A stretch of DNA of 64,000 nt, taken from contig NC_015731.1 of assembly GCF_000219585.1 (NCBI RefSeq), positions 682,001 to 746,000 of the forward strand, in the 5' to 3' direction. This document shows, in pieces, positions 54,716-63,892 of this stretch. Made by a program: the position numbers and the translations under genes. This DNA comes from Nitrosomonas sp. Is79A3. GTDB lineage: Bacteria; Pseudomonadota; Gammaproteobacteria; Burkholderiales; Nitrosomonadaceae. Positions within the stretch are counted from its first letter, which is position 1; each line of letters begins with the position of its first letter. A model generated the notes under the pieces. That model searched no databases. It was not told where the DNA came from and worked only from the letters and a program-made list of their open reading frames with translations.

Positions 54716-56431
54716 CTAATTGTTCACTGCTTGTTTTTCTTTCTTTGCCTGGAAATTGTTCGGTTCTTTCAGGCTTTCTGTGATACACCCGTTTTCCAGA
54801 ACAACGATTCGATCAATCTTTTTCAATTGAGGAATATGTTGATTGAAAATCAGAGTCGTGCGATTTTGTATTAGTTTTTCCAAGGCTGGCAAGAGGTTTT
54901 CAGAATTAGATTCTTCCTGTGCCGTGGGTATTTCATCTAAAATCAGGATGGGGGCGTTTTTAACTAACGCACGTGCAATGGCAAGCAGATGTAATTGTTG
55001 TTTGTTGATTGTTGTACTTTCTTTGCCAATCAGCGTTTGTAAACCTTCCGGCATGTGCCGGATAAATTCTATCGCGTGAGAAGCGTGTGCTGCAGTGGTA
55101 ATTTTCGCTTCGTTGGCACAGCGCATCGCACCATACGCTATGTTGCCGGCGATTTTCTCATCCAGCAAATAATCATCTTCCGCGACCATGGCGATATTGG
55201 CATGTAAGTTATTCAGCTGGATATCGGCGAGCGGATGATCATCCAGCAATATTTTTCCACTGGTTGGTTGTTGTAAGTGAAGTATCAGGTTAATGAGCGT
55301 ATCTTTCTCCCTTGTGGTATACCCGGTAAAAACAGTTACTTCGCCTAGTTTTATGGTGAAGTTAATATGATTCAGAATGGGCGTTGCTTGTGCATCACTA
55401 CAGAAGCGCACTTGCTCAAAAACTAATTTCCCGCTGACATGTGGAATGCTAATGATCCCGACATCTTGTTCGGATGCTTGATCTAGGAATGAAAAGATGG
55501 TTTCTATGATCTTCTGGTCATGCGCAAGTTGTTTGGGTATGCCGGCGATGCGATTTATCGGCATGATGAGGAGTAATACAACGGAAATGAGTGCGCCGAT
55601 TTCGTGGAGATTCAGTGTGTCATCAATAGCTTGTAGCGCAATCATGTAAGTGACGGCTGTCAAAATCAATGCAGTAATTATCTGGCTTGCAGGGATAATC
55701 AGTGCACTAACTATTGCTTGTTGCATTTCTGCCTGATAAATGGTTTCGGAAATTTTTCCAAGACGTTGACTTTCATACATCTGTCCGCCGTCTAATCTGA
55801 TTTTTCTGTGATGTGCGATGGATTGCGATAAGTGTTCAAACAGATTTTTAGAGGCCAACAAGCTTTTTGGGTCAGGCCTGTTTAAATGACTGTGCATCAT
55901 CTGAGTTATTAATATGACGAACGCAGCTACCATAAGTAATAGCAAAGAGAATTCTTGATTGAGATAAAGCGTGCAAATAGCCAATCCAATGATAGTTAGG
56001 CTATCTTGCGTAATGATGGTGATATATCTGGGTATGGTCTGAGTTATCTGGTTGATATCGGAAATCAGCGTGTTGATTTCATTATTTTTATTGAGGTGGC
56101 TATAGTGACTGACCGGTAGTGTCAGCAGCTTGTAAAAAAAATCCAGGCGTAAATCAATACCTAATTTGCCGGTGGCTTTGTTGACAGTATAGATACCGAG
56201 ATAGCCTGCGATTCCACGGATTATAAATAATGCAATCATCGCCAGCACTGCTGTTTGCATCAGCGATTGATCTTTATGGATAAAGGTACTTTCAAGTATT
56301 TGTTTAATCAGTATGGGCAGGGAAGCTAAAGCGGCTGCCATGACCAACATGGCAAATAATGCCAGCAAGAGTAATTTCCAATGGGGAACAAGTCTTCTGA
56401 GTAAGCGGAGGAAAAGGTGTGCGCGGATCAT
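54716..56431 (-). CDS. MsbA-like ABC transporter with degenerate nucleotide-binding domain
   Basis: The 571-residue half-transporter has six membrane helices (~1-300) followed by an ATPase domain. The ATPase motifs are abnormal. The Walker A position reads GYTTREKDT at residues ~370-378 (canonical GxxGxGKST). The Q-loop Gln is Glu (VAEDDYLL). The LSGGQ signature is INKQQ. Walker B (ILILDEIPTA) and the H-loop His (FNQHIPQL) remain. The reading frame is intact. It lies between polysaccharide genes in opposite orientation and resembles lipid/glycolipid flippases such as MsbA, but its ATP hydrolysis must be impaired or altered. Confidence 0.85.
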   Translation of the reverse strand: MIRAHLFLRLLRRLVPHWKLLLLALFAMLVMAAALASLPILIKQILESTFIHKDQSLMQTAVLAMIALFIIRGIAGYLGIYTVNKATGKLGIDLRLDFFYKLLTLPVSHYSHLNKNNEINTLISDINQITQTIPRYITIITQDSLTIIGLAICTLYLNQEFSLLLLMVAAFVILITQMMHSHLNRPDPKSLLASKNLFEHLSQSIAHHRKIRLDGGQMYESQRLGKISETIYQAEMQQAIVSALIIPASQIITALILTAVTYMIALQAIDDTLNLHEIGALISVVLLLIMPINRIAGIPKQLAHDQKIIETIFSFLDQASEQDVGIISIPHVSGKLVFEQVRFCSDAQATPILNHINFTIKLGEVTVFTGYTTREKDTLINLILHLQQPTSGKILLDDHPLADIQLNNLHANIAMVAEDDYLLDEKIAGNIAYGAMRCANEAKITTAAHASHAIEFIRHMPEGLQTLIGKESTTINKQQLHLLAIARALVKNAPILILDEIPTAQEESNSENLLPALEKLIQNRTTLIFNQHIPQLKKIDRIVVLENGCITESLKEPNNFQAKKEKQAVNN

Positions 56432-56583
56432 AATGCGTAATTCTACCTGAACATTCAGTTGCTATTACATCGTGCAATTATCCGGAACGTGAAACAGATA
56501 TAATACAAGCCTCATTATTTCTAGTGAATTAATCCGGGTGAAAGCGATTCGTTCATAAGCGTGTGAACATCGGGATTTTATTT

Positions 56584-57516
56584 ATGCCAACAGCAAATAC
56601 TTCATATACGACAAGAGATTTATTAAAAGCCACACTCCCGCGGCGAAAAGGTATTGTACTTGCGGGCGGTTCCGGTACGCGGCTTTATCCGGTTACTCAG
56701 ACGGTTTCCAAACAGTTGTTGCCGGTGTTTGATAAGCCGATGATTTATTACCCGCTCAGTACCTTAATGCTGGCGGGAATCCGGGATATTCTGGTCATTT
56801 CGACACCGCGTGATGTTGGAAATTACGCAGAGCTTTTGCGGGATGGTCATCAGTGGGGATTGAATATATCGTATGCCGAACAACCCTCGCCAGACGGCCT
56901 TGCGCAAGCATTTATCATTGGCGAATCGTTTATTGGTAACGATTGTTCAGCACTTGTATTGGGCGATAACATTTTTCATGGACACGATTTTCATCATTTA
57001 CTCACAAGTGCGATGGAACGTACGCAAGGAGCGAGTGTTTTTGCCTATCATGTACATGATCCGGAGCGGTATGGCGTGGTTGAATTTGATGCGAAGGGGA
57101 GTGTGATTAATCTGGAAGAAAAGCCCGAACATCCGAAATCCCATTATGCCGTCACCGGTTTGTATTTTTATGATCAGCAGGTAGTGGATTACGCCAAAAG
57201 CTTGAAACCATCGGCACGCAATGAACTGGAAATTACCGACTTGAATCGTATTTATCTGGAGCGATCTGCATTGCGAGTTGAAATCATGGGGCGTGGCTAT
57301 GCGTGGTTGGATACCGGTACACACGAATCATTGCTGGATGCGAGTCAATTTGTCGCCACCATTGAACATCGGCAAGGATTGAAAATTGCCTGCCCGGAAG
57401 AGATAGCCTTCAGGCAAGGATGGATTGATGCAGCGCAACTGGAGAAACTGGCGATCCCGTTGGCCAAAAATGGCTATGGGCAGTATTTGCTGCAAGTACT
57501 AAAACGTGAATTTTGA
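56584..57516 (+). CDS. rfbA: Glucose-1-phosphate thymidylyltransferase
   Basis: The ~310-residue nucleotidyltransferase makes dTDP-glucose. The signature [44 protein letters not shown] is complete but preceded by ~25 extra residues compared with the usual RmlA, starting from the ATG at 56584 (GTG at 56563 is an alternative). [30 protein letters not shown] and [17 protein letters not shown] are all present. It is followed by rmlC 13 bp later. rmlB and rmlD are not in this window. Confidence 0.95.
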   Translation: MPTANTSYTTRDLLKATLPRRKGIVLAGGSGTRLYPVTQTVSKQLLPVFDKPMIYYPLSTLMLAGIRDILVISTPRDVGNYAELLRDGHQWGLNISYAEQPSPDGLAQAFIIGESFIGNDCSALVLGDNIFHGHDFHHLLTSAMERTQGASVFAYHVHDPERYGVVEFDAKGSVINLEEKPEHPKSHYAVTGLYFYDQQVVDYAKSLKPSARNELEITDLNRIYLERSALRVEIMGRGYAWLDTGTHESLLDASQFVATIEHRQGLKIACPEEIAFRQGWIDAAQLEKLAIPLAKNGYGQYLLQVLKREF

Positions 57517-57529
57517 TCGAGACCGATAG

Positions 57530-58078
57530 ATGAAATCAACCCAGTTGGCTATTCCAGAAGTTCTGTTATTTGAACCGCGTGTTTTTGGCGATGAACGCGG
57601 GTTCTTTTTCGAAAGTTTTAATCAGCGTGAATTTGAGTCAGCAGTAGGGGAAAAAATAAACTTTGTACAAAGTAATCACTCACGTTCCATTCAACATGTT
57701 TTGCGCGGCTTGCATTACCAGATCAAACAAGCCCAAGGAAAGCTGGTGCGTGTGGTGGTGGGAGAAGTATTCGACGTGGCAGTGGATATCCGCCGTTCAT
57801 CCCCAACTTTTGGACAATGGGTGGGAGAAATACTCAGCGCAGAGAACAAAAAACAATTATGGGTTCCGGCAGGCTTTGCCCATGGGTTTATAGTCCTCTC
57901 TGATTATGCGGAGTTTTTATATAACACGACTGATTACTGGGCGCCTGAATACGAGCGCTGCATTGTGTGGAATGATGCAACTTTGGCGATAGATTGGCCG
58001 CTTGCTGGCAAGCAGCCAATTCTGTCTGAAAAGGATGCGCGTGGAATCTCATTCAATGCTGCCGAAGTTTATGATTAG
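57530..58078 (+). CDS. rfbC: dTDP-4-dehydrorhamnose 3,5-epimerase
   Basis: The 182-residue cupin enzyme produces dTDP-4-keto-L-rhamnose. Motifs include FEPRVFGDERGFFFESFNQREFE, NHSRSIQHVLRGLHYQIKQAQGKLVRVVVGEVFDVAVDIRRSSPTFGQW and VPAGFAHGFIVLSDYAEFLYNTTDYW, with the catalytic His and Tyr. It is directly behind rmlA and 10 bp before radA. With rmlA it indicates rhamnose in a surface polysaccharide, but rmlB/rmlD are absent here. Confidence 0.96.
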   Translation: MKSTQLAIPEVLLFEPRVFGDERGFFFESFNQREFESAVGEKINFVQSNHSRSIQHVLRGLHYQIKQAQGKLVRVVVGEVFDVAVDIRRSSPTFGQWVGEILSAENKKQLWVPAGFAHGFIVLSDYAEFLYNTTDYWAPEYERCIVWNDATLAIDWPLAGKQPILSEKDARGISFNAAEVYD

Positions 58079-58088
58079 CTGTTGAGCG

Positions 58089-59438
58089 ATGGCCAAGCAG
58101 AAAACGATCTACTCGTGTACTGAGTGTGGCGGGCAAACCTTAAAATGGCAAGGGCAGTGTCCGCATTGCCAGTCATGGAATACCTTAATAGAAACCATTG
58201 CAGAGAAATCTGTATCGCGGTTCAGTCCAGTATCAGAAGTCGGTCAGGTGCAAAATTTAAGTACTATCGAAGCGCGTGAAGAACCGCGCTATCCGACAGG
58301 TGTGGATGAGCTTGACCGGGTTCTTGGCGGTGGTCTGGTGCAAGGCGGTGTGGTGCTATTAGGCGGGGATCCTGGTATTGGTAAGTCGACATTATTACTG
58401 CAAGCACTCTCCCATTTGTCGAGTCATCGCTCTGTATTGTATGTAAGCGGTGAAGAATCCGCGCACCAAGTGGCATTACGCGCCAAGCGTTTAGCGCTGA
58501 ATGTGGAAACAGTTAATTTATTTGCGGAAATTCAACTGGAGAAAATCCAGTCTGTTCTGATTGAACGGAAACCGGCTGTAGCCGTGATTGATTCTATTCA
58601 GACGATCTATTCGGAGGTATTACAGTCCGCGCCGGGATCTGTTGCGCAAGTGCGCGAGTGTGCAGCACAATTAACACGCTTGGCGAAGGCAAGCGGAATT
58701 TGCATTATTCTGGTTGGTCATGTGACCAAGGAAGGTGCGCTGGCTGGTCCGCGTGTGCTGGAACATATGGTCGATACGGTGCTGTATTTTGAAGGCGATA
58801 TGCATTCCAGTTTTCGCATGATCCGCGCTTTCAAGAATCGTTTTGGCGCGGTCAATGAATTGGGTGTGTTTTCTATGAGCGAAAAGGGATTGCGTGAGGT
58901 CAAGAATCCTTCGGCACTGTTTCTTTCGCATCATGACACGCAAGTGCCGGGATCGTGCATCATGGTCACACAAGAAGGCACGCGCCCGCTGTTGGTTGAA
59001 ATACAGGCATTGGTCGATGAAGCGCGCTCGCCCAATCCGCGCCGGTTATGCGTCGGTTTGGAACAAAACCGCTTAGCCATGCTGCTCGCGGTATTGCACC
59101 GCCACGCGGGGATCCCCTGTTTCGATCAAGACGTGTTCGTCAATGCCGTCGGCGGCGTGAAAATTACCGAACCGGGTGCTGATCTTGCGATTTTACTGGC
59201 GGTAGTCTCGTCGCTGAAGAATAAACCGCTGGCGGAAAAAATGATCGTCATCGGTGAGGTGGGCCTGGCTGGCGAAATACGCCCGGTGCAACGCGGACAG
59301 GAAAGACTGAAAGAAGCGGCGAAACTGGGTTTTAAACAAGCCATCATTCCGCTAGCCAATAAGCCCAAACAAGCCATTCCAGGCATGGACATCATTGCCG
59401 TTGCGCGGATCAGGGATGCAGTTGCACATATGCATTAG
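58089..59438 (+). CDS. radA: DNA repair protein RadA
   Basis: The 449-residue protein has an N-terminal zinc finger (CTECGGQTLKWQGQCPHC), a RecA-like ATPase (LLGGDPGIGKSTLLLQA Walker A), the RadA-specific KNRFG motif (~255), and a C-terminal Lon-protease-like domain (GAVGGVKITEPGADLAILLAVVSSLKN). It helps branch migration in recombination. It starts 10 bp after rmlC, so read-through from the polysaccharide genes is likely. Confidence 0.97.
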   Translation: MAKQKTIYSCTECGGQTLKWQGQCPHCQSWNTLIETIAEKSVSRFSPVSEVGQVQNLSTIEAREEPRYPTGVDELDRVLGGGLVQGGVVLLGGDPGIGKSTLLLQALSHLSSHRSVLYVSGEESAHQVALRAKRLALNVETVNLFAEIQLEKIQSVLIERKPAVAVIDSIQTIYSEVLQSAPGSVAQVRECAAQLTRLAKASGICIILVGHVTKEGALAGPRVLEHMVDTVLYFEGDMHSSFRMIRAFKNRFGAVNELGVFSMSEKGLREVKNPSALFLSHHDTQVPGSCIMVTQEGTRPLLVEIQALVDEARSPNPRRLCVGLEQNRLAMLLAVLHRHAGIPCFDQDVFVNAVGGVKITEPGADLAILLAVVSSLKNKPLAEKMIVIGEVGLAGEIRPVQRGQERLKEAAKLGFKQAIIPLANKPKQAIPGMDIIAVARIRDAVAHMH

Positions 59439-59453
59439 AAAAACATTGAAGCA

Positions 59454-59510
59454 GTTGATTACATTCATGGTTCGACAAGATCACCACGAACGTAATCAAG
59501 GACTGATTTA
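59454..59510. repeat. Shortened copy of the TTCGACA/ACGAACG repeat
   Basis: GTTGATTACATTCATGG and the following bases match 38607-38652 at about 41 of 46 positions, including GGTTCGACAAG and CACGAACGTAATCAA, and then jump to GGACTGATTTA. The internal right half of the palindrome is missing. It separates radA from the ceramidase-like gene. Confidence 0.6.
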
Positions 59511-60296
59511 ATGGAAATGCACCGGCAGCTCTGGATACTCGCGGGGATAACGGTTTTGGTCGTTGCTGCCGCAATGATCCTGCCACCCGTTCCGCAGCCA
59601 GCCAATTACCACCAGTTCGCCGATCAGCGCAGTTTTTCCGGTATTCCCAATTTCAATGATGTCATTTCCAACCTGGCTTTTTTTCTCAGCGGCAGTGCTG
59701 GGCTGGTGTTTCTGTTGCGGGTTTATCGGGCACCTTCGCAAACCACATTTCATGACCTCAAAGAATGCTTACCGTACGGGGTGTTATTTTTCAGTGTGAC
59801 CGCAGCCGCACTCGGATCGATGTATTATCACTGGACGCCGGATGTTGATCATTTGATGTGGGATCGGTTGCCCATTGTCATCGGTATTGCCGCTTTGCTG
59901 TCCGCAACGCTGGTTGACCGCATAAGCCCGGCTGCCGGTTTGTGGGCATTACCCCTGCTTGTCGTTTCAGCCGTATTTAGCGTGTTGTATTGGTATTGGA
60001 CTGAACTGCAAGGCACGGGCAACTTGAACTTTTATATTGTGATGCAGTTTTATTCGATTCTGCTGATTGTCTGGATCAGCCTGCGTTTTCCATCGCGTTA
60101 CACGCGCGGCAGCTATGTTTATCAAGTGATTGCTTTGTATGCGATTGCGAAACTGGCTGAAGTGCTGGATGGGCAAATATTTGTTTGGACGGATGGCTGG
60201 ATCAGCGGCCATACGCTAAAGCACCTGATTGCGGCATATGCGGCTTATCGGATTGTGCAGATATTGCGGAAACGGACGTTGGTAGGGTGCCAATAA
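59511..60296 (+). CDS. CREST/ceramidase-like membrane protein
   Basis: The 261-residue protein has about seven membrane segments and matches the alkaline ceramidase (PF05875) type of the CREST superfamily. The hallmarks are FNDVISNLAFFLSG, GSMYYHWTPDVDHLMWDRLPI, and the His pair in ISGHTLKHLIAAYAAYRI, which together form the zinc-binding site. In eukaryotes this fold cleaves ceramides. Bacterial members with ceramide-free hosts have unknown lipid or other substrates. It follows a repeat downstream of radA, so it may have its own promoter. Confidence 0.75.
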   Translation: MEMHRQLWILAGITVLVVAAAMILPPVPQPANYHQFADQRSFSGIPNFNDVISNLAFFLSGSAGLVFLLRVYRAPSQTTFHDLKECLPYGVLFFSVTAAALGSMYYHWTPDVDHLMWDRLPIVIGIAALLSATLVDRISPAAGLWALPLLVVSAVFSVLYWYWTELQGTGNLNFYIVMQFYSILLIVWISLRFPSRYTRGSYVYQVIALYAIAKLAEVLDGQIFVWTDGWISGHTLKHLIAAYAAYRIVQILRKRTLVGCQ

Positions 60297-60327
60297 GCGA
60301 AGCGCATTGCACCGGAATTTCTATGTT

Positions 60328-60870
60328 TTACCGCATCAGAATCTTAGCAGTAATGATGGCTGGATCGTTCTCATAACCGCGCTTCGCGAGAGCTTCAACT
60401 TTTTCTTTGATATCTTCAGGTGACCAAAAAAACCAATTTCTGTCTGACATGAATTCTCGGATTGGGTCACTCCGATTTTGGTAAACCTTGCCAGCAGCGA
60501 GGCCAAGAGTGATCTTTGTATTAGCATCTGCCATAACCCCGCAAGCAACGAGATCTGAAAGCAATCTGGAGAGCGCGATTGAACGATAATTCTCGGACGT
60601 AAATAACTTGTATCTTCCCTTTGGTACTTCGTGTTTTTCCTGAAGTTGTTCGAAATTAACGCCGAACGAATCAAGAAAAGATTTTGCCTCGAGGGCAAGC
60701 ACTTCATTAGCGGAAAATTTGAATGCAAGAAGATCAATCTCTGGTCTGGGAATCGAATGTTTACCAATTAGATGTTTCTCCTCTTTCGTCACATTGATCT
60801 TGAACGATCTGCGCACCCAATAACCCTCAGCTTCAAGCAAAGTAGAGATGATATTTTCGAAATGATCCAT
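60328..60870 (-). CDS. PD-(D/E)XK nuclease-like protein, unknown
   Basis: The ~180-residue protein starts at the ATG at 60870 (MDHFENIISTLLEAEGYWVRRSF). The core PRPEIDLLAFKFSANEVLALEAKSFLDSFG has the D...ExK pattern of the PD-(D/E)XK fold, preceded by a helix with a conserved Gly-Tyr-Trp, which is common in restriction-like and DNA-repair nucleases. The C-terminal half has no recognisable domain. The longer frame to 60951 overlaps rhlE downstream sequence without features, so I discard it. It is upstream-adjacent to and on the same strand as rhlE but ~100 bp downstream of it. Function is tentative. Confidence 0.6.
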   Translation of the reverse strand: MDHFENIISTLLEAEGYWVRRSFKINVTKEEKHLIGKHSIPRPEIDLLAFKFSANEVLALEAKSFLDSFGVNFEQLQEKHEVPKGRYKLFTSENYRSIALSRLLSDLVACGVMADANTKITLGLAAGKVYQNRSDPIREFMSDRNWFFWSPEDIKEKVEALAKRGYENDPAIITAKILMR

Positions 60871-60968
60871 TAGTAGTTTGTTAACAAGATCAGTGCGAAA
60901 TATATTGGTGTGATGTTGATGAACCGCTTTGCTCCGAGTCACCCGGAACAAAGCGGTTTTACTGCGTG

Positions 60969-62351
60969 TTACTTAGGACGGGCCGATTGGTAACCGGCTT
61001 TGGGGTTGCTATTGGTGCGGAAAGAATTGCCACGGTTTTCCTGATCGAATGGGCGACCACGGCGATTGTTTCCGTTATCATTATTACTATTGCCTTTGAA
61101 TTCGTGCGGCGCACTAAAGTTTTGACGGCCATTTTGTGCTAACGGTGTGCGTTTACGTTTCTGGGCCACGCTCGGCGCGCCATTGAAACCACTGCTCTGG
61201 GGGCGTTGTTTGATACGGGGTTCCAGGCCGGGAATAATATGCGATGCAATGCGTTGCCCGGTATAGCGTTCGATTTTTGTCAGATGCGCGCTATCCCTGT
61301 TGGATGCAAAGGAGACTGCAACACCTGCAGCACCTGCACGGCCAGTACGGCCAATGCGGTGCACGTAGTCTTCCGCAAATTTAGGCAAGTCAAAATTGAT
61401 CACATGCGTAATATCAGCGATATCAATACCCCTGGCGGCTACATCCGTTGCCACCAGAACACGTAATCCGCCACTGCGAAGTTTGGTGAGTGTGCGGGTG
61501 CGTTCGCGTTGATTCATGTCGCCATGTAACGCAGCTGCTGCATAACCTTGCGCATAGAGGTTATCGGCCAATGTATCCGCGTCACGTTTGGTTGCTGTGA
61601 AAACAATGGCTTGTTTGAGAGCTTCGTCACGTAATACGTGATTTAATAAACGATTCTTATGCGACATATCGTCTACATAATGTAATCGTTGCTCAATATT
61701 ATCGAGCCTTGCTTTCTGAGAAGCCACTTGAATTCGTTTGGGAGATTTTAAAAGTTTCGCTGCAACCTTATCAATCGCGCCATCCAAAGTAGCAGAAAAC
61801 AATAGGGTTTGCCGCGTGGCTGGTGTAGCGGCTGCAATCGTTTCAACATCATCGATAAAACCCATGTCCAACATGCGATCTGCTTCATCCAATACGAGCA
61901 TTTCTAATCGTTTGAAATCAATCCGGCCACGTTGTATATGGTCAATCAGACGTCCCGGTGTGGCGACTAAAATATCGACAGGTTGTGATAACAGTTTGTT
62001 CTGCAATGGATAAGGCATGCCACCCAGTATGCTGACGACTTTTGTACGTGGGAGGTATTTGCCGTATTTCAGGGCTGCTTCGGAGACTTGCAGTGCAAGT
62101 TCACGCGTCGGGGTCAGTACTAAAACGCGTGGGCCACGACCAGGTGTTTTTGCCGGTGTAGCCAGGAGATGCAGTGCTGGTAACATGAAGGCGGCTGTTT
62201 TGCCGGTTCCTGTTTGTGCAGATGCCATGATATCGTGACCTGACAGTAATTCAGGTATGGCTTGTTTCTGAATCGGCGTAGGGGTTGTGTACCCTGCGTC
62301 TTGAATTGCTTTAATAATAGATGGATTTAAGTTCAGATCTTCAAAAGACAC
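60969..62351 (-). CDS. rhlE: DEAD-box RNA helicase, RhlE type
   Basis: The 460-residue helicase has the Q motif (SFEDLNLNPSIIKAIQDAGYTTPTPIQ), ASAQTGTGKTAAFMLPA, PTRELALQ, VLDEADRMLDMGF, SAT, the helicase C region (VATDVAARGIDIADITHVINFDLPK), and HRIGRTGRAG. The basic, Gly/Asn/Arg-rich C-terminal tail (GNSNNDNGNNRRGRPFDQENRGN) suits RhlE. It acts in ribosome assembly and RNA turnover. Confidence 0.95.
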   Translation of the reverse strand: MSFEDLNLNPSIIKAIQDAGYTTPTPIQKQAIPELLSGHDIMASAQTGTGKTAAFMLPALHLLATPAKTPGRGPRVLVLTPTRELALQVSEAALKYGKYLPRTKVVSILGGMPYPLQNKLLSQPVDILVATPGRLIDHIQRGRIDFKRLEMLVLDEADRMLDMGFIDDVETIAAATPATRQTLLFSATLDGAIDKVAAKLLKSPKRIQVASQKARLDNIEQRLHYVDDMSHKNRLLNHVLRDEALKQAIVFTATKRDADTLADNLYAQGYAAAALHGDMNQRERTRTLTKLRSGGLRVLVATDVAARGIDIADITHVINFDLPKFAEDYVHRIGRTGRAGAAGVAVSFASNRDSAHLTKIERYTGQRIASHIIPGLEPRIKQRPQSSGFNGAPSVAQKRKRTPLAQNGRQNFSAPHEFKGNSNNDNGNNRRGRPFDQENRGNSFRTNSNPKAGYQSARPK

Positions 62352-62689
62352 GTCGTTTTCCTAAAAAGTGAGAATTGGACGCACGAGCCAGGAGAACGCC
62401 ATAGAATGGAGCATAGCCTTGCTAGCGCATTAAATAAAGCATCGCCGCTAACCAAGATTGCTGCACATTTTCCGGAGAAACTTGAAAAATTGAAGAGAGG
62501 CCAGGAACGATGAAACCAGATAAACTTGATCAGGAAGTTTCAAAAATAGCCCCAATCAACCTTAGCCGAGCAGTATACTTGATTATATAATTACTTGCAA
62601 TTTATTTGCGCTATTTCACAAATGGCATGCCGGATTTTTGATTCCAAACAGAATAATTGAGACACAACGCGTCAAGCTGGATGAGGGAA
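62352..62689. other. 338-bp intergenic region with tiny overlapping ORFs
   Basis: This is the spacer between the rhlE start and the tyrS end. On the plus strand two tiny frames overlap by ATGA: 62406-62513 (35 codons, MEHSLASALNKASPLTKIAA) and 62510-62590 (26 codons) with an AGGA site before it. They could be a short gene remnant or chance. No further motif seen. Confidence 0.3.
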
Positions 62690-63892
62690 TTACTGGATAA
62701 CGACTTTGGCAAACTTTCTTTTGCCCACTTGTATGACGACGGATTCTCCGCGCATGATTTTGGTTGATTTGTCTTCTATTTTTTCGCCATTTAATTTGAC
62801 GGCACCCTGATCGATCATACGGAGCGCTTCACTGGTACTGGCAGTTAATCCCGCCAGTTTTAATATTTGTACCAAAGGTATCTCATTATCTTGTGCCTGA
62901 ATTATTTTTTCCGGTATTTCATCAGGTAATGCGCCATGTTTAAAGCGTGCCTCAAAATCGGCGAGTGCTTCCGCCGCATCCTGTTGGCTATGAAAACGCA
63001 CGACAATTTCCTGTGCGAGCTTTACCTTAATATCCCGCGGATTGCGTCCTTCCTGTACTTCTTCGCGCCATTTCTGAATGGTTTGCAAAGATTCAAAAGA
63101 TAACAGTTCGAAGTAACGCCACATGAGCTGATCCGATACGGACATCAGCTTGCCGAAAATCTCTTTCGAGCTTTCGGTGATACCCACGTAATTATTTAAA
63201 GACTTGGACATTTTATTGACACCATCCAGTCCTTCCAGCAACGGCATTGTGAGTATGCATTGCTGCGATTGTCCAAAGTGCTTTTGCAGTTCTCGCCCCA
63301 TGAGCAAGTTAAATTTCTGATCGGTTCCGCCCAATTCAAGATCAGCCCTCAGTGCAACGGAATCATAGCCCTGGATTAAGGGATAAAGAAATTCATGAAT
63401 GGCGATTGCCTGATTGTTGCTGTAGCGTTTGTCAAAATCATCCCGTTCCAGCATACGTGCGACCGTATGTGTGGCAGCTAATTTGATGAGATCGGCGGCA
63501 TTCAGTTTGTCCATCCAGGATGAGTTAAACACCACTTCCGTATGCTCAGGTTTTAATATTTTAAAAACCTGGGCGGTATAGGATTTGGCGTTTTCCGCAA
63601 CTTGCTCGCGGGTCAGCGGCGGACGAGTAGTGTTTTTCCCGCTTGGATCACCAATCATGCCCGTGAAATCACCAATCAGAAACAGAATGTGGTGTCCCAT
63701 ATCCTGTAGCTGGCGCAGTTTGTTGAGTAAGACAGTATGACCCAGATGCAAATCCGGGGCGGTTGGATCAAAACCAGCCTTGATGCGTAAGGGTTTCCCA
63801 GAAATAAGCTTACTTTCCAGCTCTGTTTCAACTAATAGTTCGTGGCTTCCGCGTTTTATAATTTCAAGCTGGGATTTTATTGATTTATTCAC
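62690..63892 (-). CDS. tyrS: Tyrosyl-tRNA synthetase
   Basis: The 400-residue class I synthetase of the TyrRS type has [43 protein letters not shown] near the N-terminus (HIGH as HLGH) and [12 protein letters not shown] as the KMSKS loop. It also has an S4-like C-terminal domain ([30 protein letters not shown]). The start is GTG at 63892 with no clear Shine-Dalgarno. The upstream ~100 bp in the window show no clear promoter. Confidence 0.96.
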   Translation of the reverse strand: MNKSIKSQLEIIKRGSHELLVETELESKLISGKPLRIKAGFDPTAPDLHLGHTVLLNKLRQLQDMGHHILFLIGDFTGMIGDPSGKNTTRPPLTREQVAENAKSYTAQVFKILKPEHTEVVFNSSWMDKLNAADLIKLAATHTVARMLERDDFDKRYSNNQAIAIHEFLYPLIQGYDSVALRADLELGGTDQKFNLLMGRELQKHFGQSQQCILTMPLLEGLDGVNKMSKSLNNYVGITESSKEIFGKLMSVSDQLMWRYFELLSFESLQTIQKWREEVQEGRNPRDIKVKLAQEIVVRFHSQQDAAEALADFEARFKHGALPDEIPEKIIQAQDNEIPLVQILKLAGLTASTSEALRMIDQGAVKLNGEKIEDKSTKIMRGESVVIQVGKRKFAKVVIQ

